From positions 1 through 35,887 of the forward strand of contig JAWXCF010000107.1 in NCBI GenBank assembly GCA_034440515.1: DNA of 35,887 nucleotides, in the 5' to 3' direction. The stretch is from JAWXCF01 sp034440515 (GTDB taxonomy: Bacteria > Bacteroidota > Bacteroidia > CAILMK01). Below, piece by piece: positions 8,014-16,963 of this stretch. The translations under genes were made by a program, and so were the position numbers. Each line of letters opens with the position of its first letter. Within the stretch, counting starts at the first letter, position 1. The notes beneath the pieces were generated by a model. It had not been told where the DNA came from, ran no database searches, and saw only the letters and a program-made list of their open reading frames with translations.

Positions 8014-10653
8014 TTATTGTTGTAGTTCTTTTAAACTTTGCTCTAACATTATGATACGTGCTTCAGCGTCAGCCTTTTTCTGCATTTCTTTGTCTAATAC
8101 GTCTGGTCTAGCGTTATCAATAAATCTTTGATTAGCTAATTTAGCCATCACCGTCCTCAAGAAACCCTTAGTATAGTCTAATTCGTCTGATAGTTTAATT
8201 CTTTCTGTCTCAGGGTCAATTTCTACTGTAATGGGTACATAGAATGTGTCTGTTTTAACTGTGAAACTTTTAGCACCTGTTACTTGAATTTTTACAAAAT
8301 CAATATTAGTGATATTTGCCATTTTTGTTATAATAGGTTCCCATTGCCTAAATAGCATTTCGTCATCAGACCTAATGAATAAATCAAGTGCCATTTTTGG
8401 GCTAATATTACTTTCGTTTCTAATATTTCTAACACCAGTTATAGCTTCTATTATTCTAGAGCTTTTACCCAGAATAATTTGGTCTGCTTTTTCTTCTGGT
8501 TTAGGGTAGGGTGCAATTATACAAAAATCATCATCCGTTCTCTCTCTTAATAAATGCCAAATTTCTTCTGTTAAGAAAGGCATAAATGGATGTAACAATG
8601 CTACCAACTTCTCAAAAAATGTTATAGTTGCCTCATAAGTTACTTGATCCATACCCAAATCATTTTCGGGCTTTATCATTTCTAAATAGGTAGAGCAGAA
8701 ATCATCCCATATTAGTTTGTAAATAGATGTTAGTGCCTCACTTAGCTTATATTCCTCTATATAATCATCAATTTCGTGTAGGGCGTGCTTCAACTTATTG
8801 CTAAACCACTCAACTGGTTTTAAATTAAACCTAGATGACTTATGCTTAATAGCCCCATTTAGTTCCCAACCACGAACTAATCTAAATGCATTCCATATTT
8901 TATTTGCAAAATTGGCTCCTTGTTCGCATAGTTTTTCATCAAACAACAAATCATTACCTGCTGGTGATGATACCAATACACCAAATCTAACACTATCAGC
9001 ACCAAATTTTTTTATCAAGTCTAACAAGTCAGGTGAATTACCTAACTGCTTACTCATCTTTCTTCCCTTACTATCTCTAACAATTCCAGTAAAGTACACA
9101 TCATAAAATGGTTCTTCTTTCCTGTATTCCAATCCACTCGTTATCATTCTGGCTACCCAGAAAAATATAATGTCTGGACCAGTAACTAAGGTATCGCTAG
9201 GGTAGTAGTAGTTTATCTCTTTATTATTTGGTTCTAATATCCCATTTAGGGTAGCAATTGGCCACAGCCAAGATGAAAACCAAGTATCCAGTACATCATC
9301 GTCTTGTCTTAAATCTGACAAAGTCAGATTATCATTTTCTACCAATAGTTTAGCTTTAGCTAATGCTTCTTCTTCATTTAAAGCTACGACATATTGTCCA
9401 TTAGAAAAATACCATACAGGAATACGCTGACCCCACCACAATTGCCTAGATATACACCAGTCTCTGATATTCTCCATCCAATGTCGATAGACATTCTTGT
9501 ATTTGGCTGGATAAAACTCAACCTCATCGCTCATAACTGCCTCAAGTGCAGGAATAGCTAATTTTTGCATATTACAAAACCATTGCTCGCTTAGTTTTGG
9601 CTCTATCACAGAGTTTGTACGTTCGCTATAGCCTATGTTGTTTTGTATTTGCTCTTTTTTAATCAATACACCTTCGCTTTCTAATTGGTCAGCAGCTAGT
9701 TTTCTAGCTTTAAATCTGTCCTCGCCAACAAATATTCCAGCCTTTTCACTCATTTTACCATCTGAAGTAAATACATCAATTACTTGAAGGTTATATTTTT
9801 TGCCCAATTCAAAGTCATACCTATCGTGGGCCGGGGTAACTTTTAATGCTCCTGTACCGAATTCAATATCAATACCTAAGTCTGAAATAATAGGTACTTC
9901 GCGGTGAATAAGTGGTACTATTACTGTTTTTCCTATTAAGTGTTTATATCTTTCATCGTTAGGGTTTACGCAAATAGCAACATCACCAGGAATAGTCTCA
10001 GGTCGCGTAGTAGCTATTGAAATGTAATCTTCACCATCAGTTAAATAATACTTTACATAGTATAAAACAGAGTTAGCGTCTTTAAATATTACCTCTTCAT
10101 CTGATACGGCTGTTTTTGCTAGTGGGTCCCAATTGACCATTTGGATGCCCTTGTAGATAAAGCCTTTATCATATAAGTCATTAAATACCATAATTACTGA
10201 TTTATAATATTGATTGTCCATAGTGAAAGTGGTTCTGTCCCAATCGCAACTGGCACCTAACTTTTTCAACTGATCTAATATTATTCCTCCATATTTATTT
10301 TTCCACTCCCAGGCGTGGGCAAGAAATTCATCTCTAGTTAAATCATTTTTATTTATTCCTTGCTCTTTTAACAAGGCAACCACTTTAGCCTCTGTGGCAA
10401 TAGATGCGTGGTCTATTCCTGGCAACCACATTGCATTTTTACCCTTCATACGTTCTTGCCTAATCAAAACGTCCTGAATCGTGTGATTTAACGCGTGACC
10501 CATATGCAGCACCCCTGTCACGTTTGGAGGGGGCATTAATATGGTAAAGGGCGTCCTTTCGTCTGGACTTGATTTAAAGTAACCTTTATCCAGCCATTGA
10601 GCATACCATTTATTCTCAATGGTTTCGGGATCATAGGTCTTAGGTATTTCCAT
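8014..10653 (-). CDS. valS: Valyl-tRNA synthetase
   Basis: ValS charges tRNA-Val. The 879-residue class Ia synthetase shows the HIGH-type motif as HMGH (residues 50-53) after PPPNVTG, an editing domain with TTRPETIPGD, and the KMSKS-type loop as KMSKQ (532-536), where Gln replaces the last Ser. The anticodon-binding helical domain follows, and the C terminus is a Lys/Glu-rich helix matching the ValS tRNA-binding coiled coil. Length is typical. The ATG start gives MEIPKTYDP, the usual ValS beginning. It is the first gene of the minus-strand cluster through guaA to pcm and is preceded by a good -7 element. Confidence 0.97.
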   Translation of the reverse strand: MEIPKTYDPETIENKWYAQWLDKGYFKSSPDERTPFTILMPPPNVTGVLHMGHALNHTIQDVLIRQERMKGKNAMWLPGIDHASIATEAKVVALLKEQGINKNDLTRDEFLAHAWEWKNKYGGIILDQLKKLGASCDWDRTTFTMDNQYYKSVIMVFNDLYDKGFIYKGIQMVNWDPLAKTAVSDEEVIFKDANSVLYYVKYYLTDGEDYISIATTRPETIPGDVAICVNPNDERYKHLIGKTVIVPLIHREVPIISDLGIDIEFGTGALKVTPAHDRYDFELGKKYNLQVIDVFTSDGKMSEKAGIFVGEDRFKARKLAADQLESEGVLIKKEQIQNNIGYSERTNSVIEPKLSEQWFCNMQKLAIPALEAVMSDEVEFYPAKYKNVYRHWMENIRDWCISRQLWWGQRIPVWYFSNGQYVVALNEEEALAKAKLLVENDNLTLSDLRQDDDVLDTWFSSWLWPIATLNGILEPNNKEINYYYPSDTLVTGPDIIFFWVARMITSGLEYRKEEPFYDVYFTGIVRDSKGRKMSKQLGNSPDLLDLIKKFGADSVRFGVLVSSPAGNDLLFDEKLCEQGANFANKIWNAFRLVRGWELNGAIKHKSSRFNLKPVEWFSNKLKHALHEIDDYIEEYKLSEALTSIYKLIWDDFCSTYLEMIKPENDLGMDQVTYEATITFFEKLVALLHPFMPFLTEEIWHLLRERTDDDFCIIAPYPKPEEKADQIILGKSSRIIEAITGVRNIRNESNISPKMALDLFIRSDDEMLFRQWEPIITKMANITNIDFVKIQVTGAKSFTVKTDTFYVPITVEIDPETERIKLSDELDYTKGFLRTVMAKLANQRFIDNARPDVLDKEMQKKADAEARIIMLEQSLKELQQ

Positions 10654-10688
10654 CTACGTTGAATCTTGGCACAAAATAAATTAAGGGG

Positions 10689-10696
10689 CAAAAATA
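10689..10696 (-). promoter_or_regulatory. Bacteroidota-type -7 element upstream of valS
   Basis: On the minus strand this reads TATTTTTG, an exact fit to the Bacteroidota -7 consensus TAnnTTTG, and would start transcription about 30 nt before the valS ATG. I see no good TTTG -33 element at the usual distance, so the call rests on one box and its position. Confidence 0.45.
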
Positions 10697-10793
10697 CATT
10701 ATCTTATTGTCAATATTATTTGAATTTCCAAGCAATTTTGCACTAATATTATAACATCTACTATTCCAAGTAAGTTAAGTTTTTCTGAAACTA

Positions 10794-11435
10794 TTGAAAA
10801 AAATAATTAGAAACCAAAATTTAGAGTTTTTACCTGAACGAGCCATTCATTGGCTTGAGAAAAATGCGCTCATTTTATCTGATGTTCATATTGGTAAAGC
10901 CAATTTTTTTAGAGCTGAAGGAATTCCTATTTCTAATCAAATTGTATTAACTGACATTGAGAAATTGAACTTTTTAATTGACAGATACAATCCCGATGAC
11001 ATTTACATTTTAGGAGATTTGTTTCATAACCATCGGAATAAGGAATGGGATTTGTTTTGTGAATTTAGAGAAAGCGTATCTGAAATAAATTTTCATTTAA
11101 TAATAGGAAACCACGATATATTTCCTATGCAATATTATTTAGCTGCTAATATCATAGTTTATGAATCTCAACTAGAAATAAAACCTTTTACGTTTATACA
11201 CGATGAAATACCAAACCCTCCAAATGATTGTTTTCAATTTAGTGGTCACATTCATCCTGGCATCACGATAAATATCGGTGTGCGACAGAATGTAACCTTA
11301 CCTTGTTATCACATAAAAGTAGGTAAAATATTGCTACCTGCCTTTGGGCGATTTACAGGCTTAGTTAAAATTGTTCCAAGTAAAGGCGATTGTGTATTAG
11401 CTATTGCAGAGGGTAAAGTACTTAGAGTATTTTAG
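10794..11435 (+). CDS. pdeM: Ligase-associated DNA damage response endonuclease PdeM (metallophosphoesterase)
   Basis: The 213-residue protein is a calcineurin-like metallophosphoesterase with the metal-binding motifs in order: SDVHIGK (D-x-H), GDLFHN (G-D), GNHD and SGHIHPG (G-H-x-H). The SDVHIGKANFFRAEGIPI stretch is characteristic of the PdeM family, usually encoded with an ATP-dependent DNA ligase, an Lhr-like helicase and a nuclease in a DNA-repair cluster. None of those partners is in this window, so here it is isolated. The start must be TTG at 10794 or a CTG three codons upstream: an in-frame TAA lies six codons before the TTG, and the first ATG is past the middle of the protein and after three of the four metal motifs. 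It ends 6 nt from a convergent gene. Confidence 0.85.
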   Translation: MKKIIRNQNLEFLPERAIHWLEKNALILSDVHIGKANFFRAEGIPISNQIVLTDIEKLNFLIDRYNPDDIYILGDLFHNHRNKEWDLFCEFRESVSEINFHLIIGNHDIFPMQYYLAANIIVYESQLEIKPFTFIHDEIPNPPNDCFQFSGHIHPGITINIGVRQNVTLPCYHIKVGKILLPAFGRFTGLVKIVPSKGDCVLAIAEGKVLRVF

Positions 11436-11441
11436 CACAAC

Positions 11442-13346
11442 TTATTTAACTATCTTCTTAGTTACTTTAGTCTTATTGTCTGCCATAACTGTTACAAAGT
11501 AAATACCTGACGAAAGACCTGCTGTACTCACAGAAAATTTGTTTACACCCTCATTTGCCATTTGATTAAAGAAGGTATATATGACTTTTCCATTTGCATC
11601 AGTTATGTATATAGTAAGTTGTACTTTTTTCTTTAACTTGAAACTAAGGTTTACATCGTTTACAATAGGGTTGGGATAAACATTTACATCTTCTGTGGTA
11701 AGAGAAGTTATGGGAGCAATATTTGTAACAAAACCATCTAAACCTATACGCTCACATACATTAGACCATTGCCTACCAGCAGTACAATAATGTGCAAAGG
11801 TGTACGCATCATTGGTGCCTGGCACTCTAAATGAAGATGTATAGTCACCCCAACGTTCTGTATTTGTTCCTGTTACGTTAGCATAGCCAAGCCCAAGATT
11901 AGGAACTATATAGCTTGACACGTCAAATGTATTATTTTCTCCCTCTACAATAATGTGGGCGTAGTCTGGAAATAATGTAGCCGAAGTCCTTTGAAAAGTT
12001 ATCAAAAGTTTGTTTCCAGATTGACCTATTGGTTTTATGTCAGATATGGCAGGGTATGCAAAGTGATTACCTTCTTCAAATAAATCATAAGCATACAATA
12101 CTTCGTTGTTTAGGTCTATTCTACCATATATCATACTAGTAGATGCTGTAGGTGAAGATGCCCTTCTTCTACTAAATACGAAATGAACAACACCGTCTAA
12201 ACTTATAGCTTGCTTTATTCTTGTGTCACCGCAGTCTAATACTTTAGTTGTTCCTTTCATTCTACCATCGATAGGGCTGGTTGAGGCCAACTGTAATGTA
12301 AATACTTGGCTATTAATACTGGCACCACCTGTTTTGGTAATGCTATTGTTTATGGTAAATACATTTACTAGGTTTGAAGCTTGGTAATCATTGCTAATTA
12401 GCACCAATCCAATTTTGTCATCACCTTCTGGATTAACAGGGACTATTGTAAATGCATTGCTGCCTGAGCGATTTTTAACACCTGTAAATGTTCTGTAAGA
12501 AATAGATAGGCTATTATAACCATCATTCTTATCTATTTGTAGTATTGCATTAGTTTCATTCTCATTTGCATCATTAAACATATTGCCTGAAATTAATAGG
12601 TCATCTCCATTTAACTCCATATTGGGGTAATCAAACCAAGTATTAGAAACTAATGATGATCCTCTGAAACTATACACATTCCAACCGTCAGCTGGATTAT
12701 TGGTCTTGCTAAACATTACAATTACCACATTTGTAGCAGCTTTAGATCCATTTAATATGCACATAATGAATCTATCTTCAAACTCATCATAAACTATTTT
12801 AGGGTCGAAGAATTGACTAACATTTGTCTTAAGAATGGGATTAAGATAGTCGGAAAAATTTGAAGCGTACAGTTGAATGCCTTGTGTAGTATGTACTTTA
12901 AACTGAGAGTTGATAGCAGAAACTATATAGTCAGTACTTGCAGCTACTGCATTATCTGGCGGTGTAAATTGGTTTGTACCATAGCTAAACATTGACTTGC
13001 CTACTATTGGGCTAACAGCCTGCGTACCTCTTAAATTATTATTTTTATCATACTGTTGAATCTTTTTGTAGTTTGTATAGTCGTAAACATCTTGTACTAT
13101 ATTAGAATTATCAAACGCAATTTTAGTTTCCTGTTCTATTTCTTGAGATTGGTAATAAGGATTAAATCTTATTTTAACAGAATCAGCGTGGGCAACTCCA
13201 GTTAAAGGTTGTGATAAAATTGCAGAGGATTGAAATACAAGGTTTGTTTTACCAAGGTATTTAGGCACTAATTTTTGGGCTGCTGCAGTTATTGATATTA
13301 CGAATACCAAATAGAGGGTAAACACCCATTTCAAATTTTTAACCAT
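11442..13346 (-). CDS. Secreted protein with T9SS type A C-terminal sorting domain, possible beta-propeller-like body
   Basis: The 634-residue protein has a signal peptide (about 1-24, ending TAAAQ). The long body has recurring pieces such as PDNAVAASTDYIVSAINS and FFDPKIVYDEFEDRFIM, which resemble beta-propeller-like secreted proteins I know in general terms. A C-terminal domain of about 80 residues begins at VYPNPIVNDVNLSF and ends SSGIYFVTVMADN...KKIVK, the standard type A signal for outer-membrane export by the type IX secretion system and attachment or release at the surface. No catalytic motif is evident and the function is unknown. It lies 84 nt downstream of the M6 protease gene on the same strand but has a possible promoter of its own at 13357-13364. 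Confidence 0.75.
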   Translation of the reverse strand: MVKNLKWVFTLYLVFVISITAAAQKLVPKYLGKTNLVFQSSAILSQPLTGVAHADSVKIRFNPYYQSQEIEQETKIAFDNSNIVQDVYDYTNYKKIQQYDKNNNLRGTQAVSPIVGKSMFSYGTNQFTPPDNAVAASTDYIVSAINSQFKVHTTQGIQLYASNFSDYLNPILKTNVSQFFDPKIVYDEFEDRFIMCILNGSKAATNVVIVMFSKTNNPADGWNVYSFRGSSLVSNTWFDYPNMELNGDDLLISGNMFNDANENETNAILQIDKNDGYNSLSISYRTFTGVKNRSGSNAFTIVPVNPEGDDKIGLVLISNDYQASNLVNVFTINNSITKTGGASINSQVFTLQLASTSPIDGRMKGTTKVLDCGDTRIKQAISLDGVVHFVFSRRRASSPTASTSMIYGRIDLNNEVLYAYDLFEEGNHFAYPAISDIKPIGQSGNKLLITFQRTSATLFPDYAHIIVEGENNTFDVSSYIVPNLGLGYANVTGTNTERWGDYTSSFRVPGTNDAYTFAHYCTAGRQWSNVCERIGLDGFVTNIAPITSLTTEDVNVYPNPIVNDVNLSFKLKKKVQLTIYITDANGKVIYTFFNQMANEGVNKFSVSTAGLSSGIYFVTVMADNKTKVTKKIVK

Positions 13347-13356
13347 AACTATTTAA

Positions 13357-13364
13357 CAAACTTA
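13357..13364 (-). promoter_or_regulatory. Candidate -7 element just upstream of the secreted T9SS gene
   Basis: The minus strand reads TAAGTTTG, matching TAnnTTTG. It lies only 10 nt before the ATG at 13346, so a start a few bases downstream would leave a leader of about five bases. No convincing -33 box is present. It may be a chance match in AT-rich sequence. Confidence 0.3.
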
Positions 13365-13430
13365 CGAAAAAACAGTCAAAAAAGTCTAATATTTTTTGTA
13401 TTTAACTTACAATCAATGATATACATCAGT

Positions 13431-15758
13431 CTAGTACATTACCAATTTTGAGTGAAATTGATTATTATCACTTAATACCTTTAAGAAATATATGCCAGGC
13501 TCAAATTCAGACGTCTCTAAACTTATTTTATTAAGTGCTGTTGATGCTACAGTGTAGTTTCTATTATATACTGTTTTACCATTAGCTGACACTAATACTA
13601 CTCGATAGTTTTGGCCGATAGAAGCGTTAAAATCTATGTTTAACACCCCATTAGTTGGATTAGGATATACTGAAAATCCAGATTGAGTGCTAGCATTGTT
13701 TATAACAGACAATTGCTTATTATGATAGGTCAGATTAGTTGTATCAGTACAACCATCACCATTATACCCTACAATTGAGACATTATAAGTTTTAATAGCA
13801 TTGTAATTATAACCTACTATGGTATTACCACTAAAATTCTCAATCTTACCATCGCCCCAATTCACTAAATAGTATTTAACTAGGCTATTTACATTCAAAG
13901 TCAACTTGAGTTGACCCACTTTAGTGGAATCAAATAATACATTATTAATTGGTTTATCTAGAATGTTGATGCTCAATACATCTTTAGAAGTGTCGGTACC
14001 AGCTATAGAAAGTAATGTAAATTTGTTTACACCAATATTGCTGGGTTTATATAATAATGTTTTTGAAGTGTCGGTTTTCCCATTAGGCAATATCCAAATG
14101 TTCTTTTCTGTATTAATACTTTGATTAGCTATAAAGAGAGAGTTTGAAATACAAACATTTTTATAGTCATTCAAATTGAAAATCTTAGCTAGAGGATCAT
14201 TACCCACTTTAAATGTTAAGAGTGAATCATTTACAATTTTAATGTCTGTTAATTTTACATAACTCTTTTGACCAAATACCAATTTAGCAGAAGGTTTACT
14301 AACATCAGAAAATTCAGTGTTAAATGAAGTACCTGGGAACAAATCTCCAGCATCACCTCTATTTCCTTTACCTTTTACGGTATCTAAATCAATCTTTCCA
14401 TCTGCTTGAACCAGCATTACACCAGGAAATTCTTTAGAGGTATTAGTTCTATTAAATATCTCACCAGAAAAAAGCACACTGTCATTAATTTTCCAAATTG
14501 CTAACCCTTTACCAGGCAAGTATTTATCTATGCCCTTAGTTTGTCTAAACTCAAGTAGATAGTATTGTTTTAGGTTGCTCGTGTTAATTCTATATATGTT
14601 AGAATCTTGACTAGCAGGCTTAAGACTATATAAACCTCTGTTATTTAAAACTTTAGGAGTTGAGTAATTTAGCTTGGTTTTAGCCCAGGCACTTAATCCA
14701 GATGGGGAAGCCTCTGAATTTTGCCAACCACCACCAGACATTAGGCACCAGTTACCTATACCCTCACTAGTTCCATCTACATTGTACAAGTCTGGAAGTC
14801 CTAATAGGTGTCCAAATTCGTGACAAATTACCCCAATGCCTACCATTCTACCATTTCTACGCTCTGGAATGGCTGTATAGCTTGATATATTTACTCCGTC
14901 ATAGTTTACAGCATAGCCCCCACCTAATTCCCATCTGTGCGACCACATATATTGTAGTTGAGAGCCTTCCTCTGCACCATATCCTGAATGCACCACTAAT
15001 ATGCCGTCAACGCTACCATCACCGTTATTGTCGTATTTTTTAAAATTTATTCCATTTTTTTCTGCTTGATCAATTGCTCCTCTCACTAATGGAAATGCTC
15101 GCTGGCTGCCAGGTAAAGCTCCCGTAGAATTATTGGCGTAGTAGCTTGAGTTTGAATCGCTAACTACCCAGTCAATTACATCTATATTTATGTCCAACTT
15201 ACCCTTACTTGCAGCTAAATAATAGTCTCTAAAACTGCCTGTACCGTTATAATTGGGTTTATTTAGCAGGTCTTTAAATTTAGACTGGTCATAGGTAACA
15301 ACCTCATCTTTGTATCGAACTAATAATACTAAGAAGTTTCTTTTGCCAGTTTCTGGAAATGATTGATTTACAGGTGGTAATTCATCTTGATGATCAATAA
15401 CAATTGGCAAGCTTAATAACGAGTTATCGTTGTGTTTGTCTAAAGTATTCACGAAGGCCCTCTCTTCAATACTTCTATTTTGTGGGTTATGCGCCTTAAC
15501 CGCTGTGATTGTACCAAGTGTATTTGTATAATAGTACTGGTTAGCGCTTTGTATAATGCTGAATCCATCAGTAGTTTCTTGATGGTTATGCATCATATTA
15601 CCGACACCTTGCACCAAAATAGTAGATCCGTCTGCTTGCAATACAAGTACTGGATATGGTGCAGCTTCGCAATTGCTGGGTTTAGTTTGTGCCGAACAAA
15701 TTAGGTTACAGGCTACCAAAACTATGGCGCTAAATAAAGTATATAGTTTATTTTTCAT
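13431..15758 (-). CDS. Secreted M6 family metalloprotease with T9SS C-terminal sorting domain
   Basis: The 775-residue protein has a signal peptide (about 1-24, ending CSAQ) and an M6 propeptide (about 30-105) containing ETTDGFSII and AHNPQNR. The zinc protease domain carries HEFGHLLGLPD (His313, Glu314, His317, Asp323), the HExxHxxGxxD signature of immune-inhibitor-A-like M6 peptidases. About 300 residues of beta-rich, PKD-like sequence follow, including VNWGDGKI. A type A sorting domain then runs from about residue 697 (VYPNPTNGVLNIDF) to the end. It is predicted to be exported by the type IX system and to degrade extracellular protein. Its ATG overlaps by 11 nt the end of the upstream gene for a stand-alone propeptide-like protein, so the two are almost certainly co-translated. 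Confidence 0.9.
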   Translation of the reverse strand: MKNKLYTLFSAIVLVACNLICSAQTKPSNCEAAPYPVLVLQADGSTILVQGVGNMMHNHQETTDGFSIIQSANQYYYTNTLGTITAVKAHNPQNRSIEERAFVNTLDKHNDNSLLSLPIVIDHQDELPPVNQSFPETGKRNFLVLLVRYKDEVVTYDQSKFKDLLNKPNYNGTGSFRDYYLAASKGKLDINIDVIDWVVSDSNSSYYANNSTGALPGSQRAFPLVRGAIDQAEKNGINFKKYDNNGDGSVDGILVVHSGYGAEEGSQLQYMWSHRWELGGGYAVNYDGVNISSYTAIPERRNGRMVGIGVICHEFGHLLGLPDLYNVDGTSEGIGNWCLMSGGGWQNSEASPSGLSAWAKTKLNYSTPKVLNNRGLYSLKPASQDSNIYRINTSNLKQYYLLEFRQTKGIDKYLPGKGLAIWKINDSVLFSGEIFNRTNTSKEFPGVMLVQADGKIDLDTVKGKGNRGDAGDLFPGTSFNTEFSDVSKPSAKLVFGQKSYVKLTDIKIVNDSLLTFKVGNDPLAKIFNLNDYKNVCISNSLFIANQSINTEKNIWILPNGKTDTSKTLLYKPSNIGVNKFTLLSIAGTDTSKDVLSINILDKPINNVLFDSTKVGQLKLTLNVNSLVKYYLVNWGDGKIENFSGNTIVGYNYNAIKTYNVSIVGYNGDGCTDTTNLTYHNKQLSVINNASTQSGFSVYPNPTNGVLNIDFNASIGQNYRVVLVSANGKTVYNRNYTVASTALNKISLETSEFEPGIYFLKVLSDNNQFHSKLVMY

Positions 15759-16188
15759 ATCGATATTCGTATTTTGGGTTTAAGTTTTTATACTTATTTG
15801 CTCTTTTTTCTTTTTCTTTTAGTATGTCCCCCCCAAACCTTAAGTGAAGCGGTATTTTCTTTAACTTTTTAACCTCTTTATCTGTTCTCTGAAAGTCATT
15901 ATGTGCAGTAAGTCCACTAGGAACCAGATCGCCACCTTTACCTTTCTTAGCATATTCATACAGACCCAACGTACTAAGAACCAAAGTATATCCGTCTAAA
16001 GTTTCAATATAATTAATATCTCCGTCCCTATTTGTAACTAAAAAAATATTTGTACCATTTATTTGTCGGAATGTGATGGTATCCATTAAATAACTTTTGT
16101 TTGAGTAAACAATATTTGAATCAGACTTAGTTTGACCAAGTAAATTTGCACTCACAAATAATAAAAGGCATAATGCCAGCAATTTCAT
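15748..16188 (-). CDS. Small secreted protein resembling a stand-alone M6 protease propeptide
   Basis: The 146-residue protein has a signal peptide (about 1-19, ending LLGQ) and a body that looks like the propeptide of M6 metalloproteases: QINGTNIFLVTNRDGD, ETLDGYTLV (62-70), LYEYAKKGKGGDLVPSG, AHNDFQR (95-101) and KIPLHLR. The propeptide of the protease encoded next carries the same landmarks (ETTDGFSII, AHNPQNR) at nearly the same spacing. After HLR the chain becomes Lys/Glu/Tyr-rich and stops; no catalytic domain follows. Its stop lies 11 nt inside the protease gene. It may inhibit, fold or tune the protease in the periplasm or outside, but this is inference. A remnant of a degraded protease gene is the main alternative. 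It has an intact signal peptide and reading frame. Confidence 0.75.
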   Translation of the reverse strand: MKLLALCLLLFVSANLLGQTKSDSNIVYSNKSYLMDTITFRQINGTNIFLVTNRDGDINYIETLDGYTLVLSTLGLYEYAKKGKGGDLVPSGLTAHNDFQRTDKEVKKLKKIPLHLRFGGDILKEKEKRANKYKNLNPKYEYRYEK

Positions 16189-16240
16189 TGAACGAAAATA
16201 CTAATTTAAGTTTTACTCTATAATTTTAATATTTTTCTAA

Positions 16241-16921
16241 ATGTTACGGATTGATATTTTAAGTCTATTTCCAGAAATATTCAACTCAATATTAACAGAG
16301 AGTATATTAAAGCGTGCTGTAAATAAATCGCTAGCAGAATATCATATTCATAATATTAGAGATTACTCTACAGAGCGTTATAATTCTGTAGATGACTATG
16401 CCTATGGGGGTGGTGCAGGAATGGTGCTTATGCCAGGTCCCATTGCAAACTTGATTTTGAAACTGACTGAGGAGCGAGAATATGATGAAATAATATTTTT
16501 ATGTCCAGATGGAGAAGTCTTAAATCAGCAAATGTGCAACGGTCTAAGTATGACTAAAAATTTACTGCTGATATGTGGAAGATATAAAGGAATAGATCAG
16601 CGCATTAGAGACAAATGGGTAACCAAAGAGATATCTATCGGTGACTATGTATTGACGGGGGGGGAATTGCCTGCAGCTATTTTGGTAGATAGTATTGTCA
16701 GATTGTTGCCAGGTGTGCTCAGCGATGAAAGCTCTGCATTAAGTGATAGTTTTCAAACAAATTTATTAGATGCACCAGCATACACTAGACCTGTGGAATT
16801 TATGGGAATGCGAGTGCCAGACATATTAATAGGTGGAGACCATAGTAAGATAGAGCAATGGCGATTAGATCAAAGTTATGAAAAAACAAGGCAGAGGCGT
16901 CCAGATTTGCTAGAGGACTAA
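16241..16921 (+). CDS. trmD: tRNA (guanine-37-N1)-methyltransferase
   Basis: TrmD makes m1G37 next to the anticodon, which prevents frameshifting. The 226-residue protein has the SPOUT trefoil-knot features: YGGGAGMVL (55-63), LICGRYKGIDQR (110-121) and EISIGDYVLTGGE (130-142). The catalytic Asp169 sits in ALSDSF, followed by LLDAPAYTRP. Length and residue numbering match E. coli TrmD closely. The conserved TGGE is encoded across a run of eight G residues at 16657-16664, unusual for this AT-rich sequence. rplS follows in the same direction, as in many bacteria, but with its own likely promoter. Confidence 0.97.
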   Translation: MLRIDILSLFPEIFNSILTESILKRAVNKSLAEYHIHNIRDYSTERYNSVDDYAYGGGAGMVLMPGPIANLILKLTEEREYDEIIFLCPDGEVLNQQMCNGLSMTKNLLLICGRYKGIDQRIRDKWVTKEISIGDYVLTGGELPAAILVDSIVRLLPGVLSDESSALSDSFQTNLLDAPAYTRPVEFMGMRVPDILIGGDHSKIEQWRLDQSYEKTRQRRPDLLED

Positions 16922-16963
16922 TAAAAAAACAAAATATGTGGCATATATTTAAATAAAATTATT

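Noticed and set aside
15748..15834. Frameshift at the seven-base G/C run that would fuse the propeptide-like protein to the M6 protease
   Set aside because: The protease frame contains a stop (TAA) between the run and the protease ATG, and the alternative frame also stops soon, so slippage cannot fuse them. The protease also has its own signal peptide and propeptide.
11442..16188. T9SS cargo genes as a sign of a secretion-system locus
   Set aside because: No Por/Gld/Spr machinery gene is present; only cargo is encoded here.
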